The notes under the pieces: generated by a model
Seen by the model: the letters and a program-made list of their open reading frames with translations, nothing else
Databases searched by the model: none
What the model was told of the DNA's origin: nothing
Translations under genes and position numbers: made by a program
Source: Proteus alimentorum
GTDB lineage: Bacteria; Pseudomonadota; Gammaproteobacteria; Enterobacterales; Enterobacteriaceae
Assembly: GCF_002607735.1 (NCBI RefSeq)
Contig: NZ_NBVR01000031.1
Location: 124,001-188,000, forward strand
Length of the DNA stretch: 64,000 bases
Reading direction: 5' to 3'
Shown: positions 51,090-60,592 of the stretch, piece after piece
Layout: each line of letters begins with the position of its first letter
Position numbering within the stretch: the first letter of the stretch is position 1

Positions 51090-52253
51090 TTAGAATGCTT
51101 GACGGAAAATCTCAATGATCTCTTTTTCATTACCCTTACGAGGATTAGAGAATGCATTACCGTCTTTCAGTGCCATTTCAGCCATATATGGGAAATCAGA
51201 TTCTTTCACTCCTAATTCCCTTAAATGTTGCGGAATACCAATATCCATAGAGAGGCGAGCGATAGCTGCAATAGCGCGTTCTGCAGCATCCATCACGGAT
51301 AATCCTGTGATATTTTCACCCATAAATTCGGCAATATCTGCAAATTTTTCTGGGTTTGCAATCAGGTTATAACGCAGCACATGTGGCAACAGCACCGCAT
51401 TCGCGACACCATGTGGCATATCATATAAACCACCTAATTGGTGCGCCATTGCATGTACGTAACCAAGGTTAGCGTTATTAAATGCCATTCCAGCTAAAAG
51501 TGAAGCATAAGCCATATTTTCACGGGCTTTCAGGTTTGTTCCCAAGGCTACGGCTTGACGTAGATTACGAGAAATTAAACGAATTGCTTGAATAGCGGAA
51601 GCATCAGTGACTGGGTTAGCATCTTTAGAGATATAAGCTTCAACTGCATGAGTTAATGCATCCATACCTGTCGCGGCGGTGAGTCCTGCGGGTTTGCCAA
51701 TCATTAAAAGTGGATCGTTAATAGAAACAGAAGGGAGGTTACGCCAGCTCACAATAACAAATTTGACTTTAGTTTTTGTATTGGTCAGAACACAGTGACG
51801 AGTGACTTCACTTGCTGTACCCGCAGTGGTATTCACTGCAATAATGGGTGGAAGTGGATTTGTTAGTGTTTCAATACCTGCATAATCGTAAAGATCACCT
51901 TCATGAGTGGCTGCGATACCAATACCTTTACCACAGTCGTGTGGGCTACCGCCTCCCACTGTAATTATCATGTCGCATTGTTCTTTACGGAACATTGCAA
52001 GACCTTCAAGCACATTAGTGTCTTTGGGATTAGGTTCAGTGCCATCAAATACAGCAACATCAATACCTGCTTCTTTTAGATAACCGATAGTTTTATCTAC
52101 GGCGCCCTCTTTTATTGCTCGTAGACCTTTATCTGTTACCAGCAGGGCTTTTTTACCACCCAATAATTTGCAGCGTTCGCCAACAACAGAGATAGCACCA
52201 GGACCAAAAAAGTTAACATTCGGTACCAAGTAATCAAACATACGATAGCTCAT
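51090..52253 (-). CDS. dhaT: 1,3-propanediol dehydrogenase (iron-containing)
   Basis: A 387-residue group III iron alcohol dehydrogenase, the same length as Klebsiella/Citrobacter DhaT and very like it from the first residues (MSYRMFDYLVPNVNFFGPGA) to the last (ending EIFRQAF). It has the NAD motif GGGSPHDCGKGIG and metal-site region AATGMDALTHAVEAYISK plus HAMAHQLGG. It reduces 3-hydroxypropionaldehyde. No glycerol dehydratase or dhaKLM genes are adjacent, so it is a solitary member of the dha regulon. Confidence 0.88.
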   Translation of the reverse strand: MSYRMFDYLVPNVNFFGPGAISVVGERCKLLGGKKALLVTDKGLRAIKEGAVDKTIGYLKEAGIDVAVFDGTEPNPKDTNVLEGLAMFRKEQCDMIITVGGGSPHDCGKGIGIAATHEGDLYDYAGIETLTNPLPPIIAVNTTAGTASEVTRHCVLTNTKTKVKFVIVSWRNLPSVSINDPLLMIGKPAGLTAATGMDALTHAVEAYISKDANPVTDASAIQAIRLISRNLRQAVALGTNLKARENMAYASLLAGMAFNNANLGYVHAMAHQLGGLYDMPHGVANAVLLPHVLRYNLIANPEKFADIAEFMGENITGLSVMDAAERAIAAIARLSMDIGIPQHLRELGVKESDFPYMAEMALKDGNAFSNPRKGNEKEIIEIFRQAF

Positions 52254-52458
52254 GATAAACCTTCCAATATCAGATTATTATTCAGATAAATTAAAGTATT
52301 AGTGCATTCTCACCCCATTGGTTATTAAGTCAAGAGAGGTAGCTCATCAATGAGGTGAATCGATTCGCTTAACCTTGGTTCATTTGATATAAGTCAACAG
52401 GATATGCTCATCTGATGACGTGTGGTTAAGTAAAATAATCATTTTCAATATATGCGAT

Positions 52459-52487
52459 TTGACAGATATGTATTCCGAGTGTACGTT
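52459..52487 (+). promoter_or_regulatory. Probable ars promoter
   Basis: TTGACA, spacer of 17 bases, TACGTT, about 27 bases before the arsR start. The overlapping TTTGACAGATATG resembles an ArsR operator half; binding is inferred. Confidence 0.6.
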
Positions 52488-52513
52488 AGAACTTATTCAA
52501 GAAAGGAGCAAAT

Positions 52514-52849
52514 ATGGAACCATTGCAATTATTTAAGGTATTAAGTGATCAAACAAGGCTAGATATTGTGTTGCTACTTAAAGCATCTGGCGAGTTGTGT
52601 GTTTGTGACATTTATACAGCCCTAAATTTATCCCAACCGAAAACTTCTCGCCACTTAGCGATGTTGCGGGAAAGCGGATTATTACTTGATTCTAAACATG
52701 GGAAATGGGTTCATTATCGTTTGTCTCCTACATTATTACCATGGGTGAAAAATATTATTGAAGTCACCTATGAGACAGAGAAAAGGAAAATAGCAGATTT
52801 ACTTAAATCGATTGAAAAGAAAGGGGAAGTTAGTTGCTGTTCTGAATAA
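52514..52849 (+). CDS. arsR: Arsenical resistance repressor ArsR
   Basis: A 111-residue ArsR/SmtB repressor. The winged helix contains ELCVCDIYTALNLSQPKTSR with the As(III)-binding cysteine pair CVC, followed by HLAMLRESGLLLDSKHGKWV in part. It ends with two further cysteines. It represses the ars operon until arsenite or antimonite binds. It is first gene of arsRBC. Confidence 0.95.
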   Translation: MEPLQLFKVLSDQTRLDIVLLLKASGELCVCDIYTALNLSQPKTSRHLAMLRESGLLLDSKHGKWVHYRLSPTLLPWVKNIIEVTYETEKRKIADLLKSIEKKGEVSCCSE

Positions 52850-52922
52850 AAATTTTTAACTTAATATATATGAAAAAACAGATATGAAAAGTTAAAAGAA
52901 AAGTCTTCTGAAAGAGGTTTTT

Positions 52923-54212
52923 ATGTTTATTGCAGTATTAATATTTGTTCTAACAATCACTTTTGTTATTTGGCAACCTAAAGGATTGGGGATCGGTTGG
53001 AGTGCAACAATTGGTGCATTAATCGCGCTATTACTAGGTGTTATTAATCTTCAAGATATTCCAGTGGTTTGGAATATTGTATGGAATGCAACCGCTACAT
53101 TTGTAGCTGTTATTATTATTAGCCTTATTCTTGATGAAAGTGGCTTCTTTGAATGGGCTGCACTTCATGTTGCAAAATGGGGCGGTGGTAAAGGGCGTCT
53201 TTTATTTAGCTATATTATATTGCTAGGTGCATCCGTTGCTGCACTGTTTGCCAATGATGGCGCAGCACTTATTTTAACACCTATTGTGATTGCAATGTTG
53301 TTAGCTCTTGGGTTTAGTAAAGGTACAACATTAGCTTTTGTTATGGCGGCTGGATTTATTGCAGATACCGCAAGTTTGCCTTTAATTGTTTCAAATTTAG
53401 TTAATATCGTCTCTGCTGATTTCTTTAATATCGGCTTTACGGAATATGCTTCAGTGATGGTTCCTGTTGATATTGCCGCTATTACTGCGACATTAATTAT
53501 GTTGCATTGGTTTTTCCGCAAAGATATTCCTCAGCAGTATGACACTTCTAAATTAGCGATGCCTGCGACGGTGATTAAAGATGTGAAAACATTTAAAGCA
53601 GGTTGGTTAGTATTGTTTCTTTTATTACTTGGCTTTTTCATACTAGAACCTTTGGGGATTCCAATTAGTGCCATTGCAGCTATTGGTGCCGTAATTTTGT
53701 GGTTTATTGCGGCACAAGGAAAAACGATTAATACTCGAAAGGTTTTACGAGGGGCACCTTGGCAAATCGTGATTTTCTCCCTTGGCATGTACCTTGTTGT
53801 TTATGGATTACGTAATGCAGGTTTGACTCAATACCTGTCAGAAATTCTCGATTTTCTGTCAAGTAAAGGCGTGTGGATTGCAACACTAGGAACGGGATAT
53901 ATCACTGCATTTTTATCATCAATTATGAACAATATGCCAACAGTTCTTGTCGGAGCATTATCAATTGAAGGCAGTAATGCCACAGGTTTAATTAAAGAAG
54001 CGATGATTTATGCCAATGTCATCGGTGCAGATTTAGGCCCCAAAATTACGCCAATAGGAAGCTTAGCGACATTATTGTGGTTGCATGTGTTGTCACAAAA
54101 AAACATGACCATTACATGGGGATATTATTTTAAGACAGGCATTGTTATGACCATCCCAGTGCTTACAGTAACATTGGTTGCATTAGCACTTAGACTGACA
54201 TTAATGAATTAG
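52923..54212 (+). CDS. arsB: Arsenite efflux pump ArsB
   Basis: A 429-residue transporter with about twelve helices, the usual ArsB length. It has the conserved [20 protein letters not shown] and the loop [15 protein letters not shown], and near the end [19 protein letters not shown]. It extrudes arsenite and antimonite by exchange with protons. It follows arsR by 73 bases and precedes arsC by ten, so arsBC are tightly linked. No arsA or arsD is present. Confidence 0.96.
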   Translation: MFIAVLIFVLTITFVIWQPKGLGIGWSATIGALIALLLGVINLQDIPVVWNIVWNATATFVAVIIISLILDESGFFEWAALHVAKWGGGKGRLLFSYIILLGASVAALFANDGAALILTPIVIAMLLALGFSKGTTLAFVMAAGFIADTASLPLIVSNLVNIVSADFFNIGFTEYASVMVPVDIAAITATLIMLHWFFRKDIPQQYDTSKLAMPATVIKDVKTFKAGWLVLFLLLLGFFILEPLGIPISAIAAIGAVILWFIAAQGKTINTRKVLRGAPWQIVIFSLGMYLVVYGLRNAGLTQYLSEILDFLSSKGVWIATLGTGYITAFLSSIMNNMPTVLVGALSIEGSNATGLIKEAMIYANVIGADLGPKITPIGSLATLLWLHVLSQKNMTITWGYYFKTGIVMTIPVLTVTLVALALRLTLMN

Positions 54213-54222
54213 TGGTGGCAAT

Positions 54223-54648
54223 ATGAATCGCATTATTATTTATCACAACCCCAATTGTGGCACTTCACGAAACACGCTTGAAATGATCCGAAATAGTGGT
54301 GTAGAGCCTGACATTATCTTTTATCTTAATGCGCCACCCTCTAAGTCTGTTTTAGAGAAACTTATCACTGATATGGGAATTTCGGTTAGAGCACTATTAC
54401 GAAGGAATGTTGAACCTTATGATAAATTAGATCTTGATCATATTAATGCAACTGATGAGCAACTTATTGATTATATGCTGCAATATCCAATATTGATCAA
54501 TAGACCTATTGTTGTGACACCATTAGGCGTTCGGTTATGCCGTCCTTCAGAAGTCGTTTTAGATATTCTTCCAAAATCACAGAAAGGTGCCTTTTCAAAA
54601 GAAGATGGACAAAATGTTGTCGATGAAAAAGGGAATAGACTGATATAA
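54223..54648 (+). CDS. arsC: Glutaredoxin-dependent arsenate reductase
   Basis: A 141-residue ArsC of the glutaredoxin-coupled type. The catalytic C12 lies in YHNPNCGTSRNTL; the arginines in RALLRRN, NRPIVV and RLCRP match the arsenate site. It reduces arsenate to arsenite, which ArsB exports. The gene ends the arsRBC operon and a terminator follows. Confidence 0.96.
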   Translation: MNRIIIYHNPNCGTSRNTLEMIRNSGVEPDIIFYLNAPPSKSVLEKLITDMGISVRALLRRNVEPYDKLDLDHINATDEQLIDYMLQYPILINRPIVVTPLGVRLCRPSEVVLDILPKSQKGAFSKEDGQNVVDEKGNRLI

Positions 54649-54678
54649 AAGAGTCTATTAACTATTTTCTAAATAGAA

Positions 54679-54702
54679 GCCTCGTTAAGACGAGGTTTTT
54701 TT
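54679..54702 (+). terminator. ars operon terminator
   Basis: CCTCGT / ACGAGG stem with four-base loop followed by T7. Confidence 0.85.
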
Positions 54703-54760
54703 GGATTGTAATAAAGCCGGCATTACTGACTTTAGAAAGAAAAAGGGCGGAAATGATAAA

Positions 54761-54786
54761 ATAAAACACCCGCAAGCAGGTGCTTT
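54761..54786 (-). terminator. roxA terminator
   Basis: On the minus strand AAAGCACC...GGTGTTTTATTTT forms a short stem then a T-rich run, just after the roxA stop. Confidence 0.65.
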
Positions 54787-54808
54787 ATCATATATCAGTA
54801 GATATGGT

Positions 54809-55930
54809 TTATTCTTCGAAGTACCAATATCCTTGATTGATAAATTCGGTTAATTCCGCAACAAAGGCGGGTGACATCAGTGCTTCACCGAGTTCATCTG
54901 CGCCAACTTCCGTAAACTGGCATAATGCATCTGCTCCCTTCGTTTCTTTGGTAGTCCAAGCTTCTGTATTCACAAAGAAACTTTCTCCGATGCGTAGGAC
55001 GCGCAGCCCACTTAGCCGGATCAGTTTTTCACCATCATTCAGCGCATTTAGTACCTCTTCTGGCTGATAAGGTGGTTCTGAAGGTGCAATATCTAGCTCA
55101 TGGCGCGGTGTAGTTGCAAAACGGCCTAACCACTGTTCAAAATCACCCGGCTTGTTGATCATCTCAATCATCATGGCGCGCAGGCGTTCAACTTCATGAG
55201 TCTCCATTCTTCCTGCATTGTCGCGTACTGTCAGATTAGGATCGCCATAATTTATTCCGCCCAGATCTTGTTCCAGTGCATAATCTGCAAAGCTACTCAG
55301 CAAATCACGGCCGTTTGGCCCACGAAAGCCGACAGAATAATTCATGGTATCTTCAAAGGTGAAGCCGTCGTGAGGGAATCCAGGCGGAATATACAAAATA
55401 TCTCCCGGAGCCATTTCCACATCAATAATTGGCTCAAACGGATCAACATGCAGTAATGCAGGGTGAGGGCAGAACTGGCGCATCGGTAGGGCATCACCCA
55501 CACGCCAGCGACGACGTCCCATTCCTTGAATGATAAAAACATCATAGTTATCAATATGTGGGCCAACACCACCTCCCGGCACTGAATAGGAGATCATCAG
55601 GTCATCAAGACGCCATTCAGGTAACACTCGAAACGGTTTCACCAGTTCAGCTGCTGGCATATGCCAATGGTTGACAGCCTGTACTAATAGTGACCATCCT
55701 TCTTCACCTAATTCGCTGAAGTCTTCAAACGGACCATGACTTGCCTGCCATTTGTCGCCAGTAAGGCTGACAAGGCGGCTGTCAATTTCCGGCTCCATTG
55801 CCAGGCCTGCCAGTTCATCTGGTGTGATAGGATCGACAAAATTAGGAAATGCGTTTTTCAGTACAACAGGTTTTTTCTGCCAGTATTTTTCTAAAAATTC
55901 AGGCCAGTTAAGATTCAGTTTGTTAACCAT
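54809..55930 (-). CDS. roxA: Ribosomal protein uL16 3-hydroxylase (YcfD/RoxA)
   Basis: A 373-residue JmjC oxygenase. The iron-binding H125 and D127 lie in GVGPHIDNYDVFIIQG; the distal histidine and 2-oxoglutarate residues are expected in the following barrel. A winged-helix C-terminal domain follows. It hydroxylates R81 of uL16 in E. coli. The DNA is unusual for this window: sampled lines have 42 to 55 percent G+C, against a visibly lower neighbourhood. Its usual neighbours (phoP/phoQ region) are absent. This suggests acquisition from another enterobacterium. Confidence 0.94.
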   Translation of the reverse strand: MVNKLNLNWPEFLEKYWQKKPVVLKNAFPNFVDPITPDELAGLAMEPEIDSRLVSLTGDKWQASHGPFEDFSELGEEGWSLLVQAVNHWHMPAAELVKPFRVLPEWRLDDLMISYSVPGGGVGPHIDNYDVFIIQGMGRRRWRVGDALPMRQFCPHPALLHVDPFEPIIDVEMAPGDILYIPPGFPHDGFTFEDTMNYSVGFRGPNGRDLLSSFADYALEQDLGGINYGDPNLTVRDNAGRMETHEVERLRAMMIEMINKPGDFEQWLGRFATTPRHELDIAPSEPPYQPEEVLNALNDGEKLIRLSGLRVLRIGESFFVNTEAWTTKETKGADALCQFTEVGADELGEALMSPAFVAELTEFINQGYWYFEE

Positions 55931-55948
55931 GTGACCACATCTGTATCA

Positions 55949-56233
55949 ATGAATAAGCTGGTAATTATAGAAGTAATACACGGTGATATTTTTGTTTGGC
56001 GTCAAATGGTGGTTAATAACACTGATAAGGATAGTATCGACGATGGGAATTTGATGTGGAAAATGACAATATCAAAGGTCATTGGGTCGGTATTTTTTAC
56101 TTCTGATAATGGCATCACTGAAATTGTGATATCTAAAAAGGTTTTATTAAAACCTTTAGTGAAGTGGTATTTGAAGAAAAGACAAAAAGTTTATATTCAA
56201 GACTTAGAAAAAGCATTGGCGAATGAGCTTTAG
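55949..56233 (+). CDS. Small AT-rich hypothetical protein, possibly a remnant
   Basis: A reading frame of about 94 residues (MNKLVIIEVIHGDIFVWRQM...) starting 18 bases after the roxA start on the opposite strand. It could read as a soluble domain and ends in a charged helix. No ribosome-binding site precedes it and no promoter room is left, so it may be the decayed end of a gene interrupted when roxA arrived. No family recognised. Confidence 0.35.
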   Translation: MNKLVIIEVIHGDIFVWRQMVVNNTDKDSIDDGNLMWKMTISKVIGSVFFTSDNGITEIVISKKVLLKPLVKWYLKKRQKVYIQDLEKALANEL

Positions 56234-56305
56234 TTTAAAAAGAACTAACATAATCTAATCAGCCTAAATCAGAGATTTCAGTGCCTATCCATATTTAGAT
56301 ACCTA

Positions 56306-56333
56306 GATTCGCATAATGTATATTATGTTAAAT
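56306..56333. other. dif: dif-like chromosome dimer resolution site
   Basis: A 28-base site with left (XerC) arm GATTCGCATAA, central TGTATA and right (XerD) arm TTATGTTAAAT. The last 24 bases are identical to E. coli dif; only the first positions of the XerC arm differ. XerCD, activated by FtsK, resolve chromosome dimers here. Position 15 kb from tus/Ter agrees with a terminus location. Confidence 0.95.
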
Positions 56334-56411
56334 TGAGTTTAATGTATAAACTCAGATCTTATAAACCTATTAATGCCCCACATAATGGCAATTTAGTATC
56401 AAACCTTCTCC

Positions 56412-56664
56412 TTACCTTTTCACATTAAAATGCCTAGCAAATACTTTATATCCCTTTTCACTAATGGTTACCTCTCTATATCCTTGATGTCGTGTTAACC
56501 ATACTTGTGCTTCTGCGTGATTAAGAAAAACAGTGCCGATTTGTCCCCCTAAATGAAAACGGCGCTCACTCCAATCTAAACATGGACAACAAATATTACG
56601 AGAATGCTTTGTTTGAAAAGCAATACCCATATTTTTAAATTGCTCAAGGCCTAGCGTTGTAATT
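56412..56664 (-). pseudogene. C-terminal half of an ArsR-type winged-helix regulator
   Basis: The frame carries CCPCLDWSERRFHLGG then QIGTVFLNHAEAQVW and ends ITISEK-like YREVTISEKGYKVFARHF. CLDWSERR-HLGG is a hallmark of the C-terminal half of a group of ArsR-type regulators. The frame continues above the ATG at 56630 with ITTLGLEQFKNMGI, so homology reaches about 56660 and stops where the LysR gene begins. The DNA-binding half is missing. Confidence 0.7.
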
Positions 56665-57540
56665 ATGAATCAGTTGGTGACTCTATTTTATTTATTGCGA
56701 GAACGCCATGTGAGTCGCGCTGCAGAACGATTACATAAAAGCCAGCCCACAGTAAGCCATACTCTCAATAATTTAAGAGAATTGTTTCAAGATCCACTTT
56801 CAGTGAGAAAAAATGGGCAATATGAGTTAACCAGTAAAGCTGAATCACTTTATCAGCCCCTGACTCAAGCATTAGAACAACTCGATAACCTTATTGCACA
56901 GCAAGATTTTCAGCCAAGAGATTGTAAAAGACGCTTTAATATTGCGATGTCTGATTATGGTGCAACGCTGATTTCAACCAAGTTAATTCATTATTTACAT
57001 ATTAATGCGCCTAATGTTGATTTGAAAATTTGGCACAGTAGCCGAGAGGAAATGCAAAGTAAGCTAAATGAAGGAAGTTTAGATTTAGCGTTTGGAGTGT
57101 TTAATATTTTCGATAATACATTACGTTCGAAATCTATATTTACCGATAAAATGGTCAGTGTGGTTGATAAAATGGTATACCCCGAAAAAATAATAAATTT
57201 AACAGAATGGCTGTTAGCACCCCATATTTTAGTCAGTATGAAACCTTTCGATGCCAATGAAATAGATCATCAACTTCAATTAATGCATCAACAACGCCGT
57301 ATTGCAGTCACAGTGCCTTATTGGCAAATTGCTCCTCAATTATTAGAAAACACTGATTTAATTTTGACAATTGCTGAAAAAGCAATTCCTCAAAATATGC
57401 GTCAGAAATTTTCTATATTTCCTCCTCCCATAGATATTCCTGAATTAGAATTTCAGATGGTCTGGCATCAACGTAGTGATAATGATAATGCGCTTAATTG
57501 GTTAAGAAATACCATTGTGACACTTTTAAAAGAAGAATAA
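56665..57540 (+). CDS. LysR-type regulator with shortened N-terminus
   Basis: A 291-residue LysR-type protein. The helix-turn-helix is present (RHVSRAAERLHKSQPTVSHTLNNLRELF, residues about 14-40, written in part) and the C-terminal effector domain begins RRFNIAMSDYGATLI. Family members usually have some eight extra residues before NQLV, and no good ribosome-binding site precedes the ATG, so the gene probably lost its native start at the junction with the ArsR-like fragment. Target unknown. It may or may not be functional. Confidence 0.7.
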   Translation: MNQLVTLFYLLRERHVSRAAERLHKSQPTVSHTLNNLRELFQDPLSVRKNGQYELTSKAESLYQPLTQALEQLDNLIAQQDFQPRDCKRRFNIAMSDYGATLISTKLIHYLHINAPNVDLKIWHSSREEMQSKLNEGSLDLAFGVFNIFDNTLRSKSIFTDKMVSVVDKMVYPEKIINLTEWLLAPHILVSMKPFDANEIDHQLQLMHQQRRIAVTVPYWQIAPQLLENTDLILTIAEKAIPQNMRQKFSIFPPPIDIPELEFQMVWHQRSDNDNALNWLRNTIVTLLKEE

Positions 57541-57569
57541 AAAATCATACTCTTCTTTTAAGTTTATCT

Positions 57570-58715
57570 TTATTTTAGAAGCAAACTCAGTGTATTTATT
57601 CGCCCATTATTCCAATTTAAATGCACTAAACGCCCTGTTTTATCGAAAAAATACCATTGGTTAAATTCACTTCGATATTGTGGTGTTAAATCTGTGGGCC
57701 ATTTAAGCTCAAAGGTGCAGTGATTCTGATTGTTATATAGACGAAATATCGTTAACTGCTTTTCTTGCCAATAAACTAATGTGGCTGTTCTTTTTATTAA
57801 ATAAAAAGAAAGTTGTTCTTCAACAGATTGAGTATTAGGCAGCTGTAATCGTTGTGTATAGTGTGAATTTGCAGAGGTTAGCACGCATTTATCATGCTTT
57901 ACGCCATAGTATGAGTGAGACATAAGATCATATTTTAATCCCTCATTTAAATGATGAGGCAGGCTTTCTCGTTGAGTTAACCGACGTTCAGGTAAAACAT
58001 ACGACCAGCGCTCTTTCGGTTCACTATTAAATAGTTTATTGGTGCTTCTATGAATAAGCTGGCTAATTTCTTTTCTTTCTAGCACAGAATTTGCACCATA
58101 TTGATCAACAATAATAGGTCTAATAAGTTGATTAATCAGTTGTTCTGTTAATTTAGTCTGATTAGGTAATGCTAATACTTCTCTGGCTAAAATAGCGCGT
58201 TGAATAGTTGCAAGTGGATCGTTACATACCTTTTTAATATTAGCTTGGTATAAATGAAAAGTATCAGGTAATAGAAATACTGATTTTACAAGACTGCGTA
58301 GGCTTAATTCTCCACCAGCTTGATAGGCCAACGCTAACCAATGTTTGGCTTTATTGCGGCTTATTTCATTATTTAATGGCCAGATAACATCGATAGCTTG
58401 TAAATAATCTTCACAGTCAACCAGATATTCAGCCCACTCTTCCCGCATTTTATCTGCAATACTAGGATGTTTTTCTTGTAACTGTAATATTACGTATGAA
58501 AAAGTATTATGTAGGCGAGTGTAAATAACCGCAGAATGAATATCGCCAGCTAAGCAATATAAACGAATAATACGATCAGGTCGCATTCCCCACAAACGTG
58601 CCAGCTCAGCAGCATGTTGATAGCGTTGAAAGCTTTCTAAATAACTAAGTGCTTCGTCTTTTTCTTGTAATAATTCAGCGAGAACAAACAGAAATGCAGG
58701 ATGTAAACATCGAAT
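57570..58715 (-). pseudogene. 5'-truncated large gene of unknown function
   Basis: The frame is open from an in-frame stop (58716-58718) to 57570, about 381 codons. An ATG occurs only at 58595, inside a helical segment that continues from upstream (AELLQEKDEALSYLESFQRY...). So the real start is missing. The N-terminal part is TPR-like helical; the last 120 residues look like beta strands (YWQEKQLTIFRLYNN, QWYFFDKTGRLVHLNW). It could be a bpX-like propeller protein of a MoxR-linked system, a guess only. If read from 58595 it would be 341 residues. Confidence 0.6.
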
Positions 58716-58917
58716 TTAAAGGCCCCACTGATCTTAGGATCACGCTAAGGCATACCGGCGATGACAAATGGGAAATCTTTTATATTACGAGTCATGCTGG
58801 GTAATAGTATGTGCCAAGTTTATTTTATTCGGCACCTTTTATTGCCACCCTCACGGCTTTCTTGTACTCTGCACCGCTTCTTACCTTTGAAATCAATAAA
58901 ACGTATTTGAGAAAATC

Positions 58918-59208
58918 ATGACAGGACATATTTCTAAAGATCCGCTACATGGCGTCACTCTTGAAATGCAAGTAAATGCACTGGTAGCAAAATATGGTTG
59001 GGCTAAATTAGGACAACTCATCAAAATTAACTGCTTTAGAAGTGATCCTAGCGTGAAATCAAGTTTAAAATTTTTGCGCAGAACACCTTGGGCACGCGCC
59101 GAAGTAGAAGCGCTATATCTTGATTCTTTAGAAGCAGATATTGATGATGTGATTGAAGTTATCGACCATCCTGATTGTGATCCGTGGGCGAATAGTAGAA
59201 AGCGATAA
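58918..59208 (+). CDS. VF530-family DNA-binding protein (DUF2132)
   Basis: A 96-residue protein matching the VF530 family: [41 protein letters not shown] and [14 protein letters not shown]. The family fold is a short SPOC-like or DNA-binding domain known from Vibrio structural work; its role is unknown. It is a single gene with an upstream non-coding stretch of 200 bases that includes the ragged end of another truncated frame. Confidence 0.85.
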   Translation: MTGHISKDPLHGVTLEMQVNALVAKYGWAKLGQLIKINCFRSDPSVKSSLKFLRRTPWARAEVEALYLDSLEADIDDVIEVIDHPDCDPWANSRKR

Positions 59209-59237
59209 GCATTTTTATTTATTTTGTCATTATTATC

Positions 59238-60404
59238 TCACTCATCCCTAAACTCTTTTGGTGTCATACCAAATTCTTTTTTAAAGATAGAGTAAAAATA
59301 TTGCAGTGATGGATAGCCACACATTACCGATATTTCTTGGATTGCGAGGGTTGTTGTGGCTAATAAATTTTGAGCGCGTTTAAGTTTCTCTTCATAAATA
59401 ACGGTGTGAATTGTCTTGCCAATTTCCTTTTTAAACCGTTGTTCTAAATTAGAACGCGACATATTAACCGCATCCAAAACTTGCTCTGTTTTTATCCCTT
59501 TACAGGCATTGTAATAAATATAATGCATGGCTTGGACAACCGTCGGATCGCTAAATGAATGAAAATCGGTTGAGCGACGTTCGACTATTTTAACGGGCGG
59601 CACTAATATTCGTTGCTGTTTCTCTGTTACATGCCCTTCTAGCGTTTGATGTAACAACTTTGCGGCTAAATACCCCATTTGTCGTGAACCTTGCACAACA
59701 GAAGATAATGCAATGCGCGATAAATAACGTGTCATATCTTCATCATCAATACCAATAATGCTGATTTCTTCAGGCACATTAATATTTAAATTATCGCAAA
59801 CTTGCAGTAAATGTCGTGCTCTTGCATCGGTGACCGCAATAATCCCCGTTTGTGGTGGTAGAGTTTGTATCCAATCCGATAAGCGGTTTTGTGCGTGTTG
59901 CCAATTTTCTTGAGTAATATCCATGCCGTTATAAACAATGCCTGGATATTTTTCGCTGGTGACTAATTGACGAAATGCGTACTCTCGTTCATTAGACCAA
60001 TGAGGATGATCTTTTGCTGGTAAACCATAAAAAGCAAAGTGTTTAAGCCCTTTTTGTTTTAAATGTAAAAAGGCTTGTTGAACTAATTCATAATTATCAG
60101 TGGCGATATAGGGAACGGGGGGATAATTTTCTTCTTGATGATAAGAGCCGCCGACGCCGATAACCGCTAATGGCGATTGGCTTAAATGCTTAGCAATAAT
60201 TGGATCGTCAAAATCTGCAATAATACCGTCACAAACCCAGTGATTAATATTATCCAGTCGAGTACGAAAATCTTCTTCAATAAATACATCCCAATGGCAC
60301 TGTGATGCTTGAAGATATTCTCCAACACCCTCAACCACTTGTCGGTCATACACTTTATTAGCGTTGAACAACAGCACAATACGAAAGTATTTATCTTTTT
60401 TCAT
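59238..60404 (-). CDS. xylR: Xylose operon regulator XylR
   Basis: A 388-residue protein with an N-terminal LacI-type sugar-binding domain (LLFNANKVYDRQVVEGVGEY at the start) and a C-terminal AraC-type double helix-turn-helix (SRSNLEQRFKKEIG, then CGYPSLQYFYSIFKKEFGMTPKEFRDE). It activates xylose genes when bound to D-xylose in E. coli. It is divergent from the patB-nhaC-xylA cluster. Confidence 0.95.
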   Translation of the reverse strand: MKKDKYFRIVLLFNANKVYDRQVVEGVGEYLQASQCHWDVFIEEDFRTRLDNINHWVCDGIIADFDDPIIAKHLSQSPLAVIGVGGSYHQEENYPPVPYIATDNYELVQQAFLHLKQKGLKHFAFYGLPAKDHPHWSNEREYAFRQLVTSEKYPGIVYNGMDITQENWQHAQNRLSDWIQTLPPQTGIIAVTDARARHLLQVCDNLNINVPEEISIIGIDDEDMTRYLSRIALSSVVQGSRQMGYLAAKLLHQTLEGHVTEKQQRILVPPVKIVERRSTDFHSFSDPTVVQAMHYIYYNACKGIKTEQVLDAVNMSRSNLEQRFKKEIGKTIHTVIYEEKLKRAQNLLATTTLAIQEISVMCGYPSLQYFYSIFKKEFGMTPKEFRDE

Positions 60405-60477
60405 TTTACCCTACCTAATTATCCAGCTACGCATTAAACCACAGCTTTAATTTTGCTAGAACTTGCTTTCATCGCTA

Positions 60478-60493
60478 TGTGATTACTATCACA
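60478..60493. promoter_or_regulatory. CRP-type site in the xylR/xylA control region
   Basis: TGTGATTACTATCACA is a perfect TGTGA-N6-TCACA palindrome, between divergent xylR and the gene at 60593. It fits catabolite control, as in the E. coli xyl locus. Confidence 0.8.
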
Positions 60494-60592
60494 CAAGCCA
60501 AATTTCGTAATAGCAAAGTAAAAAATAGGAATAACCAATGTTAAGAACAACGCGTATGTTGTTTTTAAACACGGTTGCCGAGGAGATTTTTC

